From the NCBI GenBank assembly GCA_052170135.1, contig JBQNBC010000009.1, positions 1 through 64,000 of the forward strand: a DNA stretch of 64,000 nt, written 5' to 3'. Below the pieces are notes generated by a model. The model did not search any database, had not been told where the DNA came from, and saw nothing but the letters and a program-made list of their open reading frames with translations. This document shows, one piece after another, positions 1 through 8,744 of the stretch. The stretch's first letter is position 1, and each line of letters starts with the position of its first letter. A program made the position numbers and the translations under genes. The DNA comes from Wolinella sp052170135 (lineage in GTDB: Bacteria; Campylobacterota; Campylobacteria; Campylobacterales; Helicobacteraceae).

Positions 1-36
1 AACATCCTAAGGTTACTTCAGTAGTTTTAGTCTACT

Positions 37-54
37 CCCCCGAGGAATCGGGGG
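37..54 (+). terminator. GC-rich stem-loop upstream of trpB
   Basis: A 7-bp perfect stem (37-43 with 48-54, CCCCCGA/TCGGGGG) closes a GGAA loop. A weaker AGTAG/CTACT stem lies just before it. No U-tract follows directly, so it may be the terminator of a gene left of the window or a leader structure for trpB. The rest of 1-194 is AT-rich with nothing else recognisable. Confidence 0.4.
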
Positions 55-194
55 GTCTTAAGATTGGGATTCTTTAATTTGTGCTTTTTACTTAATACTT
101 AATCTGATTCTTTGTTTTTTAACCCATTTCAAATTCCAAAAGTTAAGCCAACCTTTTTTAAACTTTATCCATTAATTTACATCAAAGGCAATCC

Positions 195-1403
195 TTGAAG
201 CAGCAAAAACCATATCTAAAAACTTTTCCAGACAAAAACGGCTATTTCGGTAGATTCGGTGGTGCATATCTCCCGCCTGAGCTAGTTGAGCATTTTAAGG
301 AGATAACTGATGCGTATGAAAGAATCTCGCAGAGTTTTGATTTTATAAGCGAGTTAAAGATGATTCGCAAGCATTATCAAGGGCGACCAACACCGATATA
401 TTTTGCAAAACGCCTGACACAAAAAGCTGGCGGGGCAGCTATCTATCTAAAGCGCGAGGATCTAAACCATACCGGTGCACACAAGTTGAATCATTGTATG
501 GCTGAAGCTCTTTTAGCTAAGCATCTAGGCAAGCGAAAGCTAATCGCTGAGACAGGCGCAGGGCAGCATGGGGTGGCAATTGCTACTGCGGCGGCATACT
601 TTGGCATGGAGTGTGAAATACACATGGGCGAAGTGGATATAGCCAAAGAACGACCTAATGTAATACGTATGAAAATGCTTGGCGCAAAGGTCGTGCCTGT
701 TGGCTTTGGTGAGCGCACACTAAAAGAGGCTGTGGATTCCGCGTTTGAGGCATATTTGAATGATCCTATGAATTCGATTTATGCCATTGGTTCTGTCGTT
801 GGTCCACATCCGTTTCCAAAGATGGTGCGTGATTTTCAAAGTATTGTAGGTAGCGAGGCTAGAGAGCAGTTTTTAGAGATGTCTGGTGGATTGCCAGATC
901 ATGTGGTTGCGTGCGTTGGTGGTGGTAGCAATGCTGCAGGAATCTTTAGTGCGTTTATTGATGAGCCAGTTGAGCTATGGGGTGTTGAGCCACTTGGCAA
1001 AGGGGTAAAGCTTGGCGAACACGCCGCTAGTTTAGCAAACGGTAAAGAGGGTGTCATGCATGGCTTTAATTCTATAATGCTTCAAAACGATGATGGCTCA
1101 CCAGCTAGCGTGCATTCCGTAGCAAGCGGACTTGACTATCCATCTGTCGGTCCAGAGCATGCCTATTTGAGCGAGATAGGTAGGGTAAATGTCGCTGGAG
1201 CTAGCGACAAAGAGGCTATAGCGGCGTTTTTTGATCTTTCACGCCTCGAGGGGATCATCCCGGCAATTGAAAGTGCGCATGCAGTTGCATATGCAATGAA
1301 GTTAGCAAAAGAGTGCATGGGTGACAGAATCCTCGTCAATCTTAGCGGGCGTGGCGATAAAGATATTGACTATATTGCTGAGACGTTTGGATATGGTGAG
1401 TGA
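195..1403 (+). CDS. trpB: Tryptophan synthase beta chain
   Basis: This PLP enzyme condenses indole with L-serine to give tryptophan. The 402-residue length is normal. The PLP lysine lies in HTGAHKLNH (about K97), the catalytic glutamate in AETGAGQHG (about E119), the phosphate loop is GGGSN, and the C-terminal SGRGDKD motif is present. The start is TTG at 195, preceded by AAAGG six bases upstream; no better ATG precedes the conserved N-terminal GYFGRFGGAY region. No trpA or other trp gene is adjacent, so the gene is an orphan here and may work with a distant alpha subunit or salvage indole. Function is well supported; the physiological partner is unknown. Confidence 0.93.
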   Translation: MKQQKPYLKTFPDKNGYFGRFGGAYLPPELVEHFKEITDAYERISQSFDFISELKMIRKHYQGRPTPIYFAKRLTQKAGGAAIYLKREDLNHTGAHKLNHCMAEALLAKHLGKRKLIAETGAGQHGVAIATAAAYFGMECEIHMGEVDIAKERPNVIRMKMLGAKVVPVGFGERTLKEAVDSAFEAYLNDPMNSIYAIGSVVGPHPFPKMVRDFQSIVGSEAREQFLEMSGGLPDHVVACVGGGSNAAGIFSAFIDEPVELWGVEPLGKGVKLGEHAASLANGKEGVMHGFNSIMLQNDDGSPASVHSVASGLDYPSVGPEHAYLSEIGRVNVAGASDKEAIAAFFDLSRLEGIIPAIESAHAVAYAMKLAKECMGDRILVNLSGRGDKDIDYIAETFGYGE

Positions 1404-1462
1404 GTTAATTTCTATTTACGAGAATCTAATAAGTAGGCAACCAAAATCTTTTGTGATGTATT

Positions 1463-1480
1463 GATTCTTGCAAAAGAATC
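1463..1480. terminator. GCAA-tetraloop hairpin after trpB
   Basis: A perfect 7-bp stem (GATTCTT/AAGAATC) closes a GCAA tetraloop 60 bases after the trpB stop, between two convergent genes. No strong U-run follows, so termination is inferred. Confidence 0.45.
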
Positions 1481-1498
1481 GTTTGGTTGCGCATTTAG

Positions 1499-1529
1499 AC
1501 TCGCATCTGTGTCTTTGCTAGATGCGAGT
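1499..1529. terminator. 10-bp inverted repeat between convergent trpB and tauE-like gene
   Basis: ACTCGCATCT (1499-1508) and AGATGCGAGT (1520-1529) form a perfect 10-bp stem with an 11-base loop immediately beside the stop of the minus-strand permease. Its position between convergent genes fits a bidirectional terminator or an mRNA 3' end. Confidence 0.55.
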
Positions 1530-1532
1530 AGG

Positions 1533-2282
1533 TCATTGAGTTAGCAGTAGCTTTAATGAGATGGCTAAGGACATGGCGACTAGCAATGGCTTAATAATCC
1601 TTATGCCATGCTTTAAAGCTAGCCTAGAGCCGACCCTGGCACCCATAAATTGCCCCGCTGCCATAGCTAGCCCCACGCCCCATAGCACGCTATCTCCAAG
1701 TGTAAAAAATATTAAAGAAGCGATGTTTGATGTGAAGTTTAGTAGCTTTGCTTTTGCTGTGGCATGCGTGATGCCAACGCCTGCTAGCATCACAAAAATT
1801 AGCACAAAAAACGATCCAGTCCCAGGACCAAAGAATCCATCATAAAATCCAACTGCTCCAGCAAGAATCATGACGATAAATGGGCTAGTAATTGCATTTT
1901 TTGGCGCATCGCTAATTTTTGGAGAAAAGAGAAAATAGAGCGAAAATCCTATAAGCATGTATGGAATAGCTCGCTCAAGGAATCCAGTATTGGTAAACTG
2001 TACAAGTATGCTGCCAAACGCGCTAGCAACAAATACAAGCAGAATTGTAATGCGTGATTCTTTGAGTGAGATGTAGCCCTTTTGCCAAAAGTAGTGTGTC
2101 GCGGAAAAGCTACCAAAACTTGACTGGAGTTTATTTGTCCCTAGAGCCTCTGCTGGCGGTATTCCAGCGGCAAGGAGTGCTGGTAGTGTGATAAGCCCGC
2201 CGCCCCCAGCAATAGAATCTACAACGCCAGCAAAAAATGATGAAATAACGAGTAGGACGATGATTGAGAGCTCTAGTTCCAT
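1533..2282 (-). CDS. TauE/SafE (TSUP) family permease
   Basis: A 249-residue polytopic inner-membrane protein with about seven to eight hydrophobic segments. The N-terminal motif FFAGVVDSIAGGGG followed by GTNKLQSSFG, and the second-half repeat GFYDGFFGPGTGSF, are typical of the TSUP family. Members export or import small organosulfur or carboxylate anions such as sulfite, sulfoacetate or taurine; the substrate cannot be read from sequence. AAGGA lies eight bases before the ATG. The gene is divergent from napA, with about 160 bases between them, so the two share a promoter region. A sulfur link is possible given the sulfate cluster elsewhere in the window, but this is inference. Confidence 0.85.
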   Translation of the reverse strand: MELELSIIVLLVISSFFAGVVDSIAGGGGLITLPALLAAGIPPAEALGTNKLQSSFGSFSATHYFWQKGYISLKESRITILLVFVASAFGSILVQFTNTGFLERAIPYMLIGFSLYFLFSPKISDAPKNAITSPFIVMILAGAVGFYDGFFGPGTGSFFVLIFVMLAGVGITHATAKAKLLNFTSNIASLIFFTLGDSVLWGVGLAMAAGQFMGARVGSRLALKHGIRIIKPLLVAMSLAISLKLLLTQ

Positions 2283-2340
2283 TTAGATTCCTTGTGAGGT
2301 TTTGTGGCGAAATTATAAGGTTAATTTATTTAATGCTCAT

Positions 2341-2354
2341 TTGACTAATGTCAA
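2341..2354. promoter_or_regulatory. FNR/CRP-family-like palindrome upstream of napA
   Basis: TTGAC-N4-GTCAA, a perfect 5+5 palindrome with the N4 spacing of FNR/CRP-family sites (FNR consensus TTGAT-N4-ATCAA), lies 92 bases before napA and 59 bases before the divergent permease. CRP/FNR-type regulators are known to control nitrosative-stress and nap genes in epsilonproteobacteria. Binding here is inferred. Confidence 0.5.
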
Positions 2355-2367
2355 GGAAAAGTTATTC

Positions 2368-2390
2368 ACGGGGTAATAGAATGACCCCGT
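2368..2390. promoter_or_regulatory. Inverted repeat in the napA leader
   Basis: ACGGGGT (2368-2374) and ACCCCGT (2384-2390) form a perfect 7-bp inverted repeat around AATAGAATG. It stands out as GC-rich in an AT-rich leader. It could be an operator (for example for a two-component nitrate regulator) or a 5'-UTR hairpin. The napA Shine-Dalgarno sequence AAGGAGG follows at about 2435. Confidence 0.4.
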
Positions 2391-2445
2391 TATTCCCAAA
2401 AGGAAATACGACCCGTTTAAATCACTAATATTTTAAGGAGGTTTC

Positions 2446-5235
2446 ATGACCTTTTCAAGACGTGAGTTTCTGAAAAGTGCAGCTGCGGCTTCAGCGGCTA
2501 GCGCGGTAGGAATGAGTATCCCTAGTCATCTTATGGCTCAGGCAAAAGAGGGCGAGAAGGGATGGAGATGGGACAAAGCTGCCTGTAGATTCTGCGGGAC
2601 TGGATGTGGAATTATGGTCGCTACTAAAGATGGCAAAATCGTAGCTGTCAAGGGTGATCCAGCGGCTCCGGTCAATAGAGGGCTAAACTGTATCAAGGGT
2701 TACTTCAATGCAAAAATCATGTACGGTGAAGATAGGATTACGCATCCGCTACTTCGCGTAAATGAGAAGGGTGAATTTGACAAGAAGGGTAAATTCAAGC
2801 AAGTTAGCTGGCAGAAGGCATTTGATGTAATGGCTGAGCAGTATAAAAAGGCGTACAAAGAGCTTGGACCTCATGGTACATGTGTATTTGGCTCTGGGCA
2901 ATATACGATTCTTGAGGGTGTAGCGGCTATTAAGCTAATGAAAGCTGGATTAAGAAGCAATGCTCTTGACCCAAATGCTCGCCACTGTATGGCAAGCGCA
3001 GTTGTTGGATTTATGCAAACATTTGGAATTGATGAGCCATCAGGTTGTTTTGATGATATTGAGCTTACAGACACAATCGTAGCATGGGGTGCAAATATGG
3101 CTGAAATGCACCCAGTTCTTTGGGCACGCGTGAGCGATAGAAAGCTAGCCGATCCTGAGCGTGTGAAAGTGGTAAACCTAAGCACATACTCAACGCGAAC
3201 TTCACACCTTGCGGATATTGAGATTATTTTTGCTCCATCAAGCGATCTTGCGATCTGGAACTATATCGCACGAGAAATCGTATACAACAATCCACAGGCA
3301 ATCGATGAGGAGTTTATCAGGAATCACTGCATCTTTACAACGGGTCCAGCAGATATTGGTTATGGACTAAGATCTGATGTTAATCACCCAAAATATACAG
3401 CTGAAAAAGATATTATCCAGACTGAAACCAAGAAGGTAGTAAGCGAGGCTGAAGGCGTTACACTAGCGTATTTAGGGCTTAAAACTGGTGATACAATGGA
3501 GAATAAAAATAACGCAAAAGCTGATGCTCACTGGGAGATTAGCTTTGATGAGTTTAAAAAAGCTCTAGAGCCTTATACGCTTGATTTTGTGGCTAAAGTT
3601 GCTAAAGGTGATCGAAACGAGGACATTGAAGAGTATAAGAAAAAGCTAAAAGCTCTCGCCGATCTATACATTGAAAAGGGCAGAAAGGTAGTTAGTTTCT
3701 GGACTATGGGCTTTAACCAACACCAACGCGGAACGTGGGTAAATGAGCAAGCATATATGGTGCACTTCCTACTTGGTAAGCAAGCACTCCCTGGCTCAGG
3801 CGCATTCTCATTAACTGGTCAGCCAAGTGCATGTGGAACGGCACGTGAAGTAGGTACATTTAGCCACAGATTGCCAGCAGACATGGTTGTGAACAATCCT
3901 AAGCATCGAGAGATTTCTGAAAAAATCTGGAAGCTTCCAAAAGGTACTCTAAACCCAAAAGTTGGTCCTCACTTCGTCCAAATGATGAGAGATATCGAAG
4001 ATGGCAAAATCAAGTGGGCATGGGTACAGGTCAATAATCCATGGCAAAATACAGCAAATGCGAATCACTGGATAAAGGCAGCGCGCGAGATGGATAACTT
4101 CATTGTTGTTTCTGATCCATATCCAGGAATCAGCGCAAAAGTTGCTGACTTGATTCTTCCTACGGCTATGATTTATGAGAAGTGGGGTGCATACGGAAAT
4201 GCTGAACGACGTACTCAGCATTGGCGACAACAGGTATTACCAGTCGGAGAGGCGATGAGTGATACTTGGCAGATGATGGAGTTTTCAAAACGCTTTAAAC
4301 TTAAAGAGGTATGGGGCGAGATCAAGGTAGACGATAAGCTAACTCTTCCAAATGTTCTAGAAGAAGCGAAAGCAATGGGATATAGCGAAGATGATACGCT
4401 TTTTGACGTGCTATTTGCAAACGCTGAGGCCAGAAGCTATAAAGCACAAGATCCAATTATGGAAGATTATGATAACACAGAGGTGTTTGGCGATTCTCGT
4501 AAAGTTGTTGGTAGCGATGGCAAGGTGTTCGAAGGGTATGGATTCTTTATTCAGAAGTATCTATGGGAGGACTATCGCAAGTTTGGTCTAGGACATGGAC
4601 ATGACTTAGCCGACTTTGATACATACCACAGAGTACGTGGACTACGCTGGCCGGTAGTAGATGGCAAAGAGACACAGTGGCGATTTAATGCAAAATATGA
4701 TGTCTATGCTAAAAAAGCAGAGCCAAATCTTCCATTTGCATTCTATGGAAATAAAGGCGCATCAATCCAGCGTGGAAATATCGTAAAAGCAACAAGTGGC
4801 GAGGAGAAATTCTCATTGTCGAATAAGGCAAAAATATTCTTCCGCCCGTATATGGACCCATGCGAAATGCCTGATAATACATATCCATTCTGGCTATGCA
4901 CAGGTCGTGTGCTAGAGCACTGGCACTCAGGCACGATGACAATGCGTGTACCTGAGCTATATCGAGCCGTACCTGAAGCTCTGTGCTATATGCATGAACA
5001 AGATGCTGAAAAGCTAGGAGTAATGCAAAATGAGGTCGTTTGGGTGGAATCTAGACGCGGTAAGGTAAAAGCTCGTGTAGATTTGCGCGGACGAAATAGA
5101 CCACCTGTTGGGCTTGTCTATGTACCATGGTTTGACGAGAACGTGTTTATTAATAAAGTTTGCCTAGATGCGACTTGCCCTCTTTCGAAAGAGACTGACT
5201 ACAAGAAGTGTGCGGTTAAAATCTATAAGGCGTAG
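2446..5235 (+). CDS. napA: Periplasmic nitrate reductase catalytic subunit NapA
   Basis: A molybdopterin (bis-MGD) enzyme reducing nitrate to nitrite in the periplasm. The 929-residue precursor starts with a twin-arginine signal (SRREFLK, then an Ala-rich segment ending near SHLMA, about residue 31). The [4Fe-4S] cluster ligands are C47, C50, C54 and C82 (CRFCGTGCG... NCIKGYF). The Mo-ligand cysteine is about C181 in ARHCMASA. The C-terminal dinucleotide-binding part contains LCTGRVLEHWHSGTMT. The length is typical of the long epsilonproteobacterial form. It is the first gene of napAGHBFLD, has a strong Shine-Dalgarno and sits downstream of an FNR-like palindrome. NapG follows after 3 bases. 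Confidence 0.98.
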   Translation: MTFSRREFLKSAAAASAASAVGMSIPSHLMAQAKEGEKGWRWDKAACRFCGTGCGIMVATKDGKIVAVKGDPAAPVNRGLNCIKGYFNAKIMYGEDRITHPLLRVNEKGEFDKKGKFKQVSWQKAFDVMAEQYKKAYKELGPHGTCVFGSGQYTILEGVAAIKLMKAGLRSNALDPNARHCMASAVVGFMQTFGIDEPSGCFDDIELTDTIVAWGANMAEMHPVLWARVSDRKLADPERVKVVNLSTYSTRTSHLADIEIIFAPSSDLAIWNYIAREIVYNNPQAIDEEFIRNHCIFTTGPADIGYGLRSDVNHPKYTAEKDIIQTETKKVVSEAEGVTLAYLGLKTGDTMENKNNAKADAHWEISFDEFKKALEPYTLDFVAKVAKGDRNEDIEEYKKKLKALADLYIEKGRKVVSFWTMGFNQHQRGTWVNEQAYMVHFLLGKQALPGSGAFSLTGQPSACGTAREVGTFSHRLPADMVVNNPKHREISEKIWKLPKGTLNPKVGPHFVQMMRDIEDGKIKWAWVQVNNPWQNTANANHWIKAAREMDNFIVVSDPYPGISAKVADLILPTAMIYEKWGAYGNAERRTQHWRQQVLPVGEAMSDTWQMMEFSKRFKLKEVWGEIKVDDKLTLPNVLEEAKAMGYSEDDTLFDVLFANAEARSYKAQDPIMEDYDNTEVFGDSRKVVGSDGKVFEGYGFFIQKYLWEDYRKFGLGHGHDLADFDTYHRVRGLRWPVVDGKETQWRFNAKYDVYAKKAEPNLPFAFYGNKGASIQRGNIVKATSGEEKFSLSNKAKIFFRPYMDPCEMPDNTYPFWLCTGRVLEHWHSGTMTMRVPELYRAVPEALCYMHEQDAEKLGVMQNEVVWVESRRGKVKARVDLRGRNRPPVGLVYVPWFDENVFINKVCLDATCPLSKETDYKKCAVKIYKA

Positions 5236-5238
5236 GCC

Positions 5239-5994
5239 ATGAAAGATAGACGCGAAGTATTAAAGCTTGGTATTAAGGCTACCGCTTTGGCGGTAGCTGG
5301 TGGATTCTTGTGGAGCACGCAGACTAGCACGAAGGCTCATGCTCTACTACTCCGCCCGCCTGGTGCTAAGCAGGAGAATGAGTTTATGGCGAGCTGTATT
5401 CGCTGTGGACTTTGTGTTGAAGTTTGTCCATTTGACACGTTGAAGCTAGCTGGACCAAACGAGGGTATTCCGCTTGGCACGCCTTATTATGTACCACGAG
5501 AAGTCCCTTGCTGGTTATGTACGCATATACCTTGTACGGTCGCCTGTCCAACTGGCGCTCTTGATATTAAGTCCGTCAGCACAAATGGCAAGCTGGATAT
5601 AAATAAATCAAGAATGGGAATCGCCGTCCTTGATGTGAATACATGTATCGCATACGATGGTATCCAATGCGATGCCTGTTATCGTGCTTGCCCATTGATT
5701 GATAAGGCGTTGAGGCTTGAGTATAGGCGCAATGAGCGAACAGAGAAGCATGCGCTGTTGCTCCCGGTCATTGATGCAGATCACTGCACTGGTTGTGGTA
5801 TCTGTGAGCTAAAGTGTGTCACAGAGAAGCCATCAGTCTTTGTTTTACCGCTTGAGCTTGGACTTGGCAAGGTCGGTAGTAACTACGTTAAAGGCTGGGT
5901 AGAAGGCGATGATGAGCGACTAGAGAGTGCTAACACTGAAATAAAGCTTGACCAAAAAAAGGTCAAGAAATACCTAGATAGCGAGGAGTTCTAA
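5239..5994 (+). CDS. napG: Ferredoxin-type quinol dehydrogenase component NapG
   Basis: A 251-residue periplasmic iron-sulfur protein with a twin-arginine signal (MKDRREVLKLG, then a hydrophobic segment). Four [4Fe-4S] binding motifs are visible: CIRCGLCVEVCP, CWLCTHIPCTVACP, CDACYRACP (preceded by CIAYDGIQ), and CTGCGICELKC. NapG partners membrane-bound NapH to pass electrons from menaquinol to NapB/NapA. Because napC is absent, as is usual in epsilonproteobacteria, NapGH is expected to be the main quinol-oxidising route. Its last base overlaps the napH start. Confidence 0.96.
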   Translation: MKDRREVLKLGIKATALAVAGGFLWSTQTSTKAHALLLRPPGAKQENEFMASCIRCGLCVEVCPFDTLKLAGPNEGIPLGTPYYVPREVPCWLCTHIPCTVACPTGALDIKSVSTNGKLDINKSRMGIAVLDVNTCIAYDGIQCDACYRACPLIDKALRLEYRRNERTEKHALLLPVIDADHCTGCGICELKCVTEKPSVFVLPLELGLGKVGSNYVKGWVEGDDERLESANTEIKLDQKKVKKYLDSEEF

Positions 5995-6791
5995 TGAAAT
6001 ATCTAATCCTTAGACGAATCGTCCAGGTTGTAGTGTTGGTGCTGTTTATCCTTGGTAATACATATGGTTTTAAGGTGCTAGAAGGGAATCTGAGCTCATC
6101 GTTAATTTTTGGAACGATACCGCTTAGCGATCCTTTTGCAGTGCTTCAGATATTTTTGGCAAGCTTTACTGTTGCAAGTAGTGCAGTAGTGGGTGCATTG
6201 GTTGTGATTGCAATATATGGACTCATAGCACCGCGTGCTTTTTGTGCATGGGTGTGCCCTATAAACATCATTACGGACTTTGCTCGATTCTTTAAAGTGA
6301 AGTTTGGATTTGAGAGGGATTCTAGAGTTATCCTAGTATCCAAGAATCTGCGTTATCACGTATTGGCTTTTATGCTTATTGCATCGTTTGCGCTACAGAC
6401 GCCGGCATTTGAGAGCATTAGTTATATCGGGATTATTCAGCGCGGATTGATTTTTGGTGGCTCACTTTGGGTGTTTGTAGCATTTGGCGTATTTGCAATT
6501 GATGCATTCTTAGGGAATCGCCTTATATGCTCAAAGCTCTGTCCGCTTGGTGCATTCTACGCGATTATAGGTAAGTTTGCATTTCTGCGCGTAGAGCATA
6601 ATGTGGATAACTGTACAAAATGTATGAAGTGTCGCGTGGTATGTCCAGAGCATCAAGTGCTAGATATGATAGGCGTTCGTAGTGGTCAAGTTAGATCTAG
6701 TGAGTGCATTAGTTGTGGGCGTTGTATCGATGTCTGCAATGATAATGCATTGAAGTTTAGTATAAGAAATTTAAGTGGAGAGGTAAAATGA
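5994..6791 (+). CDS. napH: Membrane quinol dehydrogenase NapH
   Basis: A 265-residue inner-membrane protein with about four transmembrane helices and cytoplasmic CAWVCP and CSKLCPLGAF motifs. Two C-terminal [4Fe-4S] motifs follow: CTKCMKCRVVCP and CISCGRCIDVCN. It is the membrane partner of NapG and takes electrons from menaquinol. The ATG overlaps the napG stop (TAATG) and its 3' end overlaps napB by four bases, indicating tight translational coupling. Confidence 0.96.
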   Translation: MKYLILRRIVQVVVLVLFILGNTYGFKVLEGNLSSSLIFGTIPLSDPFAVLQIFLASFTVASSAVVGALVVIAIYGLIAPRAFCAWVCPINIITDFARFFKVKFGFERDSRVILVSKNLRYHVLAFMLIASFALQTPAFESISYIGIIQRGLIFGGSLWVFVAFGVFAIDAFLGNRLICSKLCPLGAFYAIIGKFAFLRVEHNVDNCTKCMKCRVVCPEHQVLDMIGVRSGQVRSSECISCGRCIDVCNDNALKFSIRNLSGEVK

Positions 6792-7318
6792 AAACTTTAA
6801 AGCTTACGTTGAGCTTGGCGTGTGCCGCGTTACTTGCGGTAGGGTGCGCAAGCAGTATGTCTTCGAGTAATGAATTCACAGCGGAATCTTTTAGAAATGC
6901 CGACATCTTTAATGATGGCGCAATAGCTTTAAAAGATGTAAATTGGAGCGCGCCATCAGCTGGAGAATCCAAGCTAATAGAGCGCTCTTTTGAAAATGCG
7001 CCACCAATGATTCCTCATGATTTGGAGGGTATGCTACCTGTTAGCAAAGATATGAACATGTGCATAACCTGCCATATGCCAGAGGTGGCAGAGGCTGTGA
7101 ATGCCACACCGGTGCCAAAATCGCACATGTATAGTATTCGCTTTAAGAAAGATCTAGAAGGCAAGCTCAGTGATGATCGATTTGTTTGCACCACTTGCCA
7201 TGTGCCGCAGGCAAATATTGATCCGAAGTTTAAAAACAACTTCACACCTAGTTTTAGACAAGAGAATGGTCAGCAGCGCTCCAACTTGCTTGATGTGCTG
7301 AATGATGGAGTTCGATAA
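6788..7318 (+). CDS. napB: Dihaem cytochrome c subunit NapB
   Basis: The small electron-transfer subunit that delivers electrons to NapA. The two haem c sites are CITCH and CTTCH in the C-terminal half, and distal His ligands are available (IPHD, KSHMYS). At 176 residues it is of usual size. The N-terminus is a signal sequence ending LLAVGC followed by ASSMSSS, which looks like a lipobox; family members are normally soluble after type I cleavage, so the mature protein might be lipid-anchored (inference). GTG/ATG alternatives do not change this, and ATG at 6788 follows GGAGAGG closely. Confidence 0.95.
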   Translation: MKTLKLTLSLACAALLAVGCASSMSSSNEFTAESFRNADIFNDGAIALKDVNWSAPSAGESKLIERSFENAPPMIPHDLEGMLPVSKDMNMCITCHMPEVAEAVNATPVPKSHMYSIRFKKDLEGKLSDDRFVCTTCHVPQANIDPKFKNNFTPSFRQENGQQRSNLLDVLNDGVR

Positions 7319-7320
7319 TA

Positions 7321-7800
7321 TTGCAAGATAGGACATTATCAAGGCGCGAGCTCTTTGGCCGTATACTCGGTCAAAAGCAGGCGCCAAAGCCAGTCAGTCC
7401 GCCATATTTTTGTGGCGAGTTTGACTGTCTAGATTGTTCTGCGCCTTGCGTGAGCTCATGTGAATATGGGTTATTAAGCATAGCAAATGGGAGAATCTAT
7501 TTTGGATTCTCAAGCAAGGGATGTAATTTTTGTAAAGCTTGTGCTTTAGCATGCGAAAGCGCGGGTAAAGAGGTATTAAACCTCAATAATCCTGCAAGAA
7601 TCGAAGCTGAGGTTACTATCGATTCTCATAGCTGTTTGGCGTGGAATGACACCATCTGTTATAACTGCCAGGATATTTGCAAATATAGGGCTATAGATTT
7701 TTTTGGTATGTTTAGACCAGTGATAAATGACCGTTGCGTGGGGTGCGCTGAGTGCCTAGAGGTCTGTTTTGTAAATTCAATAAAATTGGAGGGACTATGA
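7321..7800 (+). CDS. napF: Ferredoxin-like maturation protein NapF
   Basis: A 159-residue cytoplasmic iron-sulfur protein thought to help mature or supply NapA before export. Cysteine clusters are CGEFDCLDC/CVSSC, CNFCKACALAC, CYNCQDIC and CVGCAECLEVC, compatible with about four [4Fe-4S] centres. The start is a TTG at 7321, two bases after the napB stop, with GGAG about ten bases upstream; no ATG fits. The stop overlaps the napL start as ATGA. Confidence 0.9.
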   Translation: MQDRTLSRRELFGRILGQKQAPKPVSPPYFCGEFDCLDCSAPCVSSCEYGLLSIANGRIYFGFSSKGCNFCKACALACESAGKEVLNLNNPARIEAEVTIDSHSCLAWNDTICYNCQDICKYRAIDFFGMFRPVINDRCVGCAECLEVCFVNSIKLEGL

Positions 7801-8744
7801 GGGTTTTCTTATCTTTGTTTATGTTTTGTTCTCTGCTTTTTTCAGCAGAGTTAAGAGAGCCTTACAAGGTTATCGAGGCGGATTCTCATGTGCTTAGCTC
7901 ATCGCTAATTGATGGCGTACTCTACTTGGGTACAGATAGTGGACGTGTCAATATCTACAACATTAAAGATGATACGTTTTCGGAGCCTATAATCTTGTCA
8001 AAGATAAAGACGCACTTTACTGATGATGAGTTCGCGAAGGTGTTTAGTATTGATGAGCTAGACGGGAGACTAATGGTCTTGAGCGAGACTAGCTATGGGA
8101 AGAGAATCTTGCATATTTTTGAGACCATAGATGGCGTGCGGAAGGAGACGAGGACTATAAAACTCCAAAACGAGTCTATAAAAAAAGCACTTTTTTTGGA
8201 TGCAAATACAGCGCTTGTTGGCTCTTTGAGTAACGAACTATACTTTATTGACCTCTCTAGCGAGCAGATTAAATTTACAAAAAAATTCTCTATCGCATCA
8301 CTCTCTGATTTTGAGCTTAGCAAAGATAGAAATATGGTTGCTGTTGGTTGCGAGAGTGGAATTGTCTATATCTATGAACCAAAGTCAAATAGCGTATTGA
8401 ATGAACTTAGCTTTCACAAAGATAATATGTATGATATAGACTATAAAAATGGTGCAATCATTACTGGTGGCGTAGATAGACATGCTGGCGTATATATAGA
8501 CTCAACCTATATGATGAAGTCAAACTTTCTGGTGTATGCAGTCGCGCTAAGTAGCGATGCTAAATATGGTGCGTTTATGAGTGATGAGCTGAGCGATGTC
8601 GATGTCTTTGATACAAAAACTCGAGATATATTTCTTCGTATCAAGACTGCACAAAGTACACTAAATGGAATTCATTTCTTAGATAATGATACACTTATCA
8701 CGGTCGCATATGAGAAAAAAGTAAAATTTTGGAGAATTCGATGA
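7797..8744 (+). CDS. napL: NapL, periplasmic beta-propeller-like Nap accessory protein
   Basis: A 315-residue protein with an N-terminal signal peptide (MRVFLSLFMFCSLLFSA). It has repeats of about 40 residues resembling WD40 or quinoprotein-type propeller blades, such as NMVAVGCESGIVYIYE and NTALVGSLSNELYFID. NapL is specific to epsilonproteobacterial nap operons and its role is not settled. The start was placed at 7797, where ATGA overlaps the napF stop after GGAGGG; an upstream in-frame start would hide the signal peptide. Confidence 0.9.
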   Translation: MRVFLSLFMFCSLLFSAELREPYKVIEADSHVLSSSLIDGVLYLGTDSGRVNIYNIKDDTFSEPIILSKIKTHFTDDEFAKVFSIDELDGRLMVLSETSYGKRILHIFETIDGVRKETRTIKLQNESIKKALFLDANTALVGSLSNELYFIDLSSEQIKFTKKFSIASLSDFELSKDRNMVAVGCESGIVYIYEPKSNSVLNELSFHKDNMYDIDYKNGAIITGGVDRHAGVYIDSTYMMKSNFLVYAVALSSDAKYGAFMSDELSDVDVFDTKTRDIFLRIKTAQSTLNGIHFLDNDTLITVAYEKKVKFWRIR

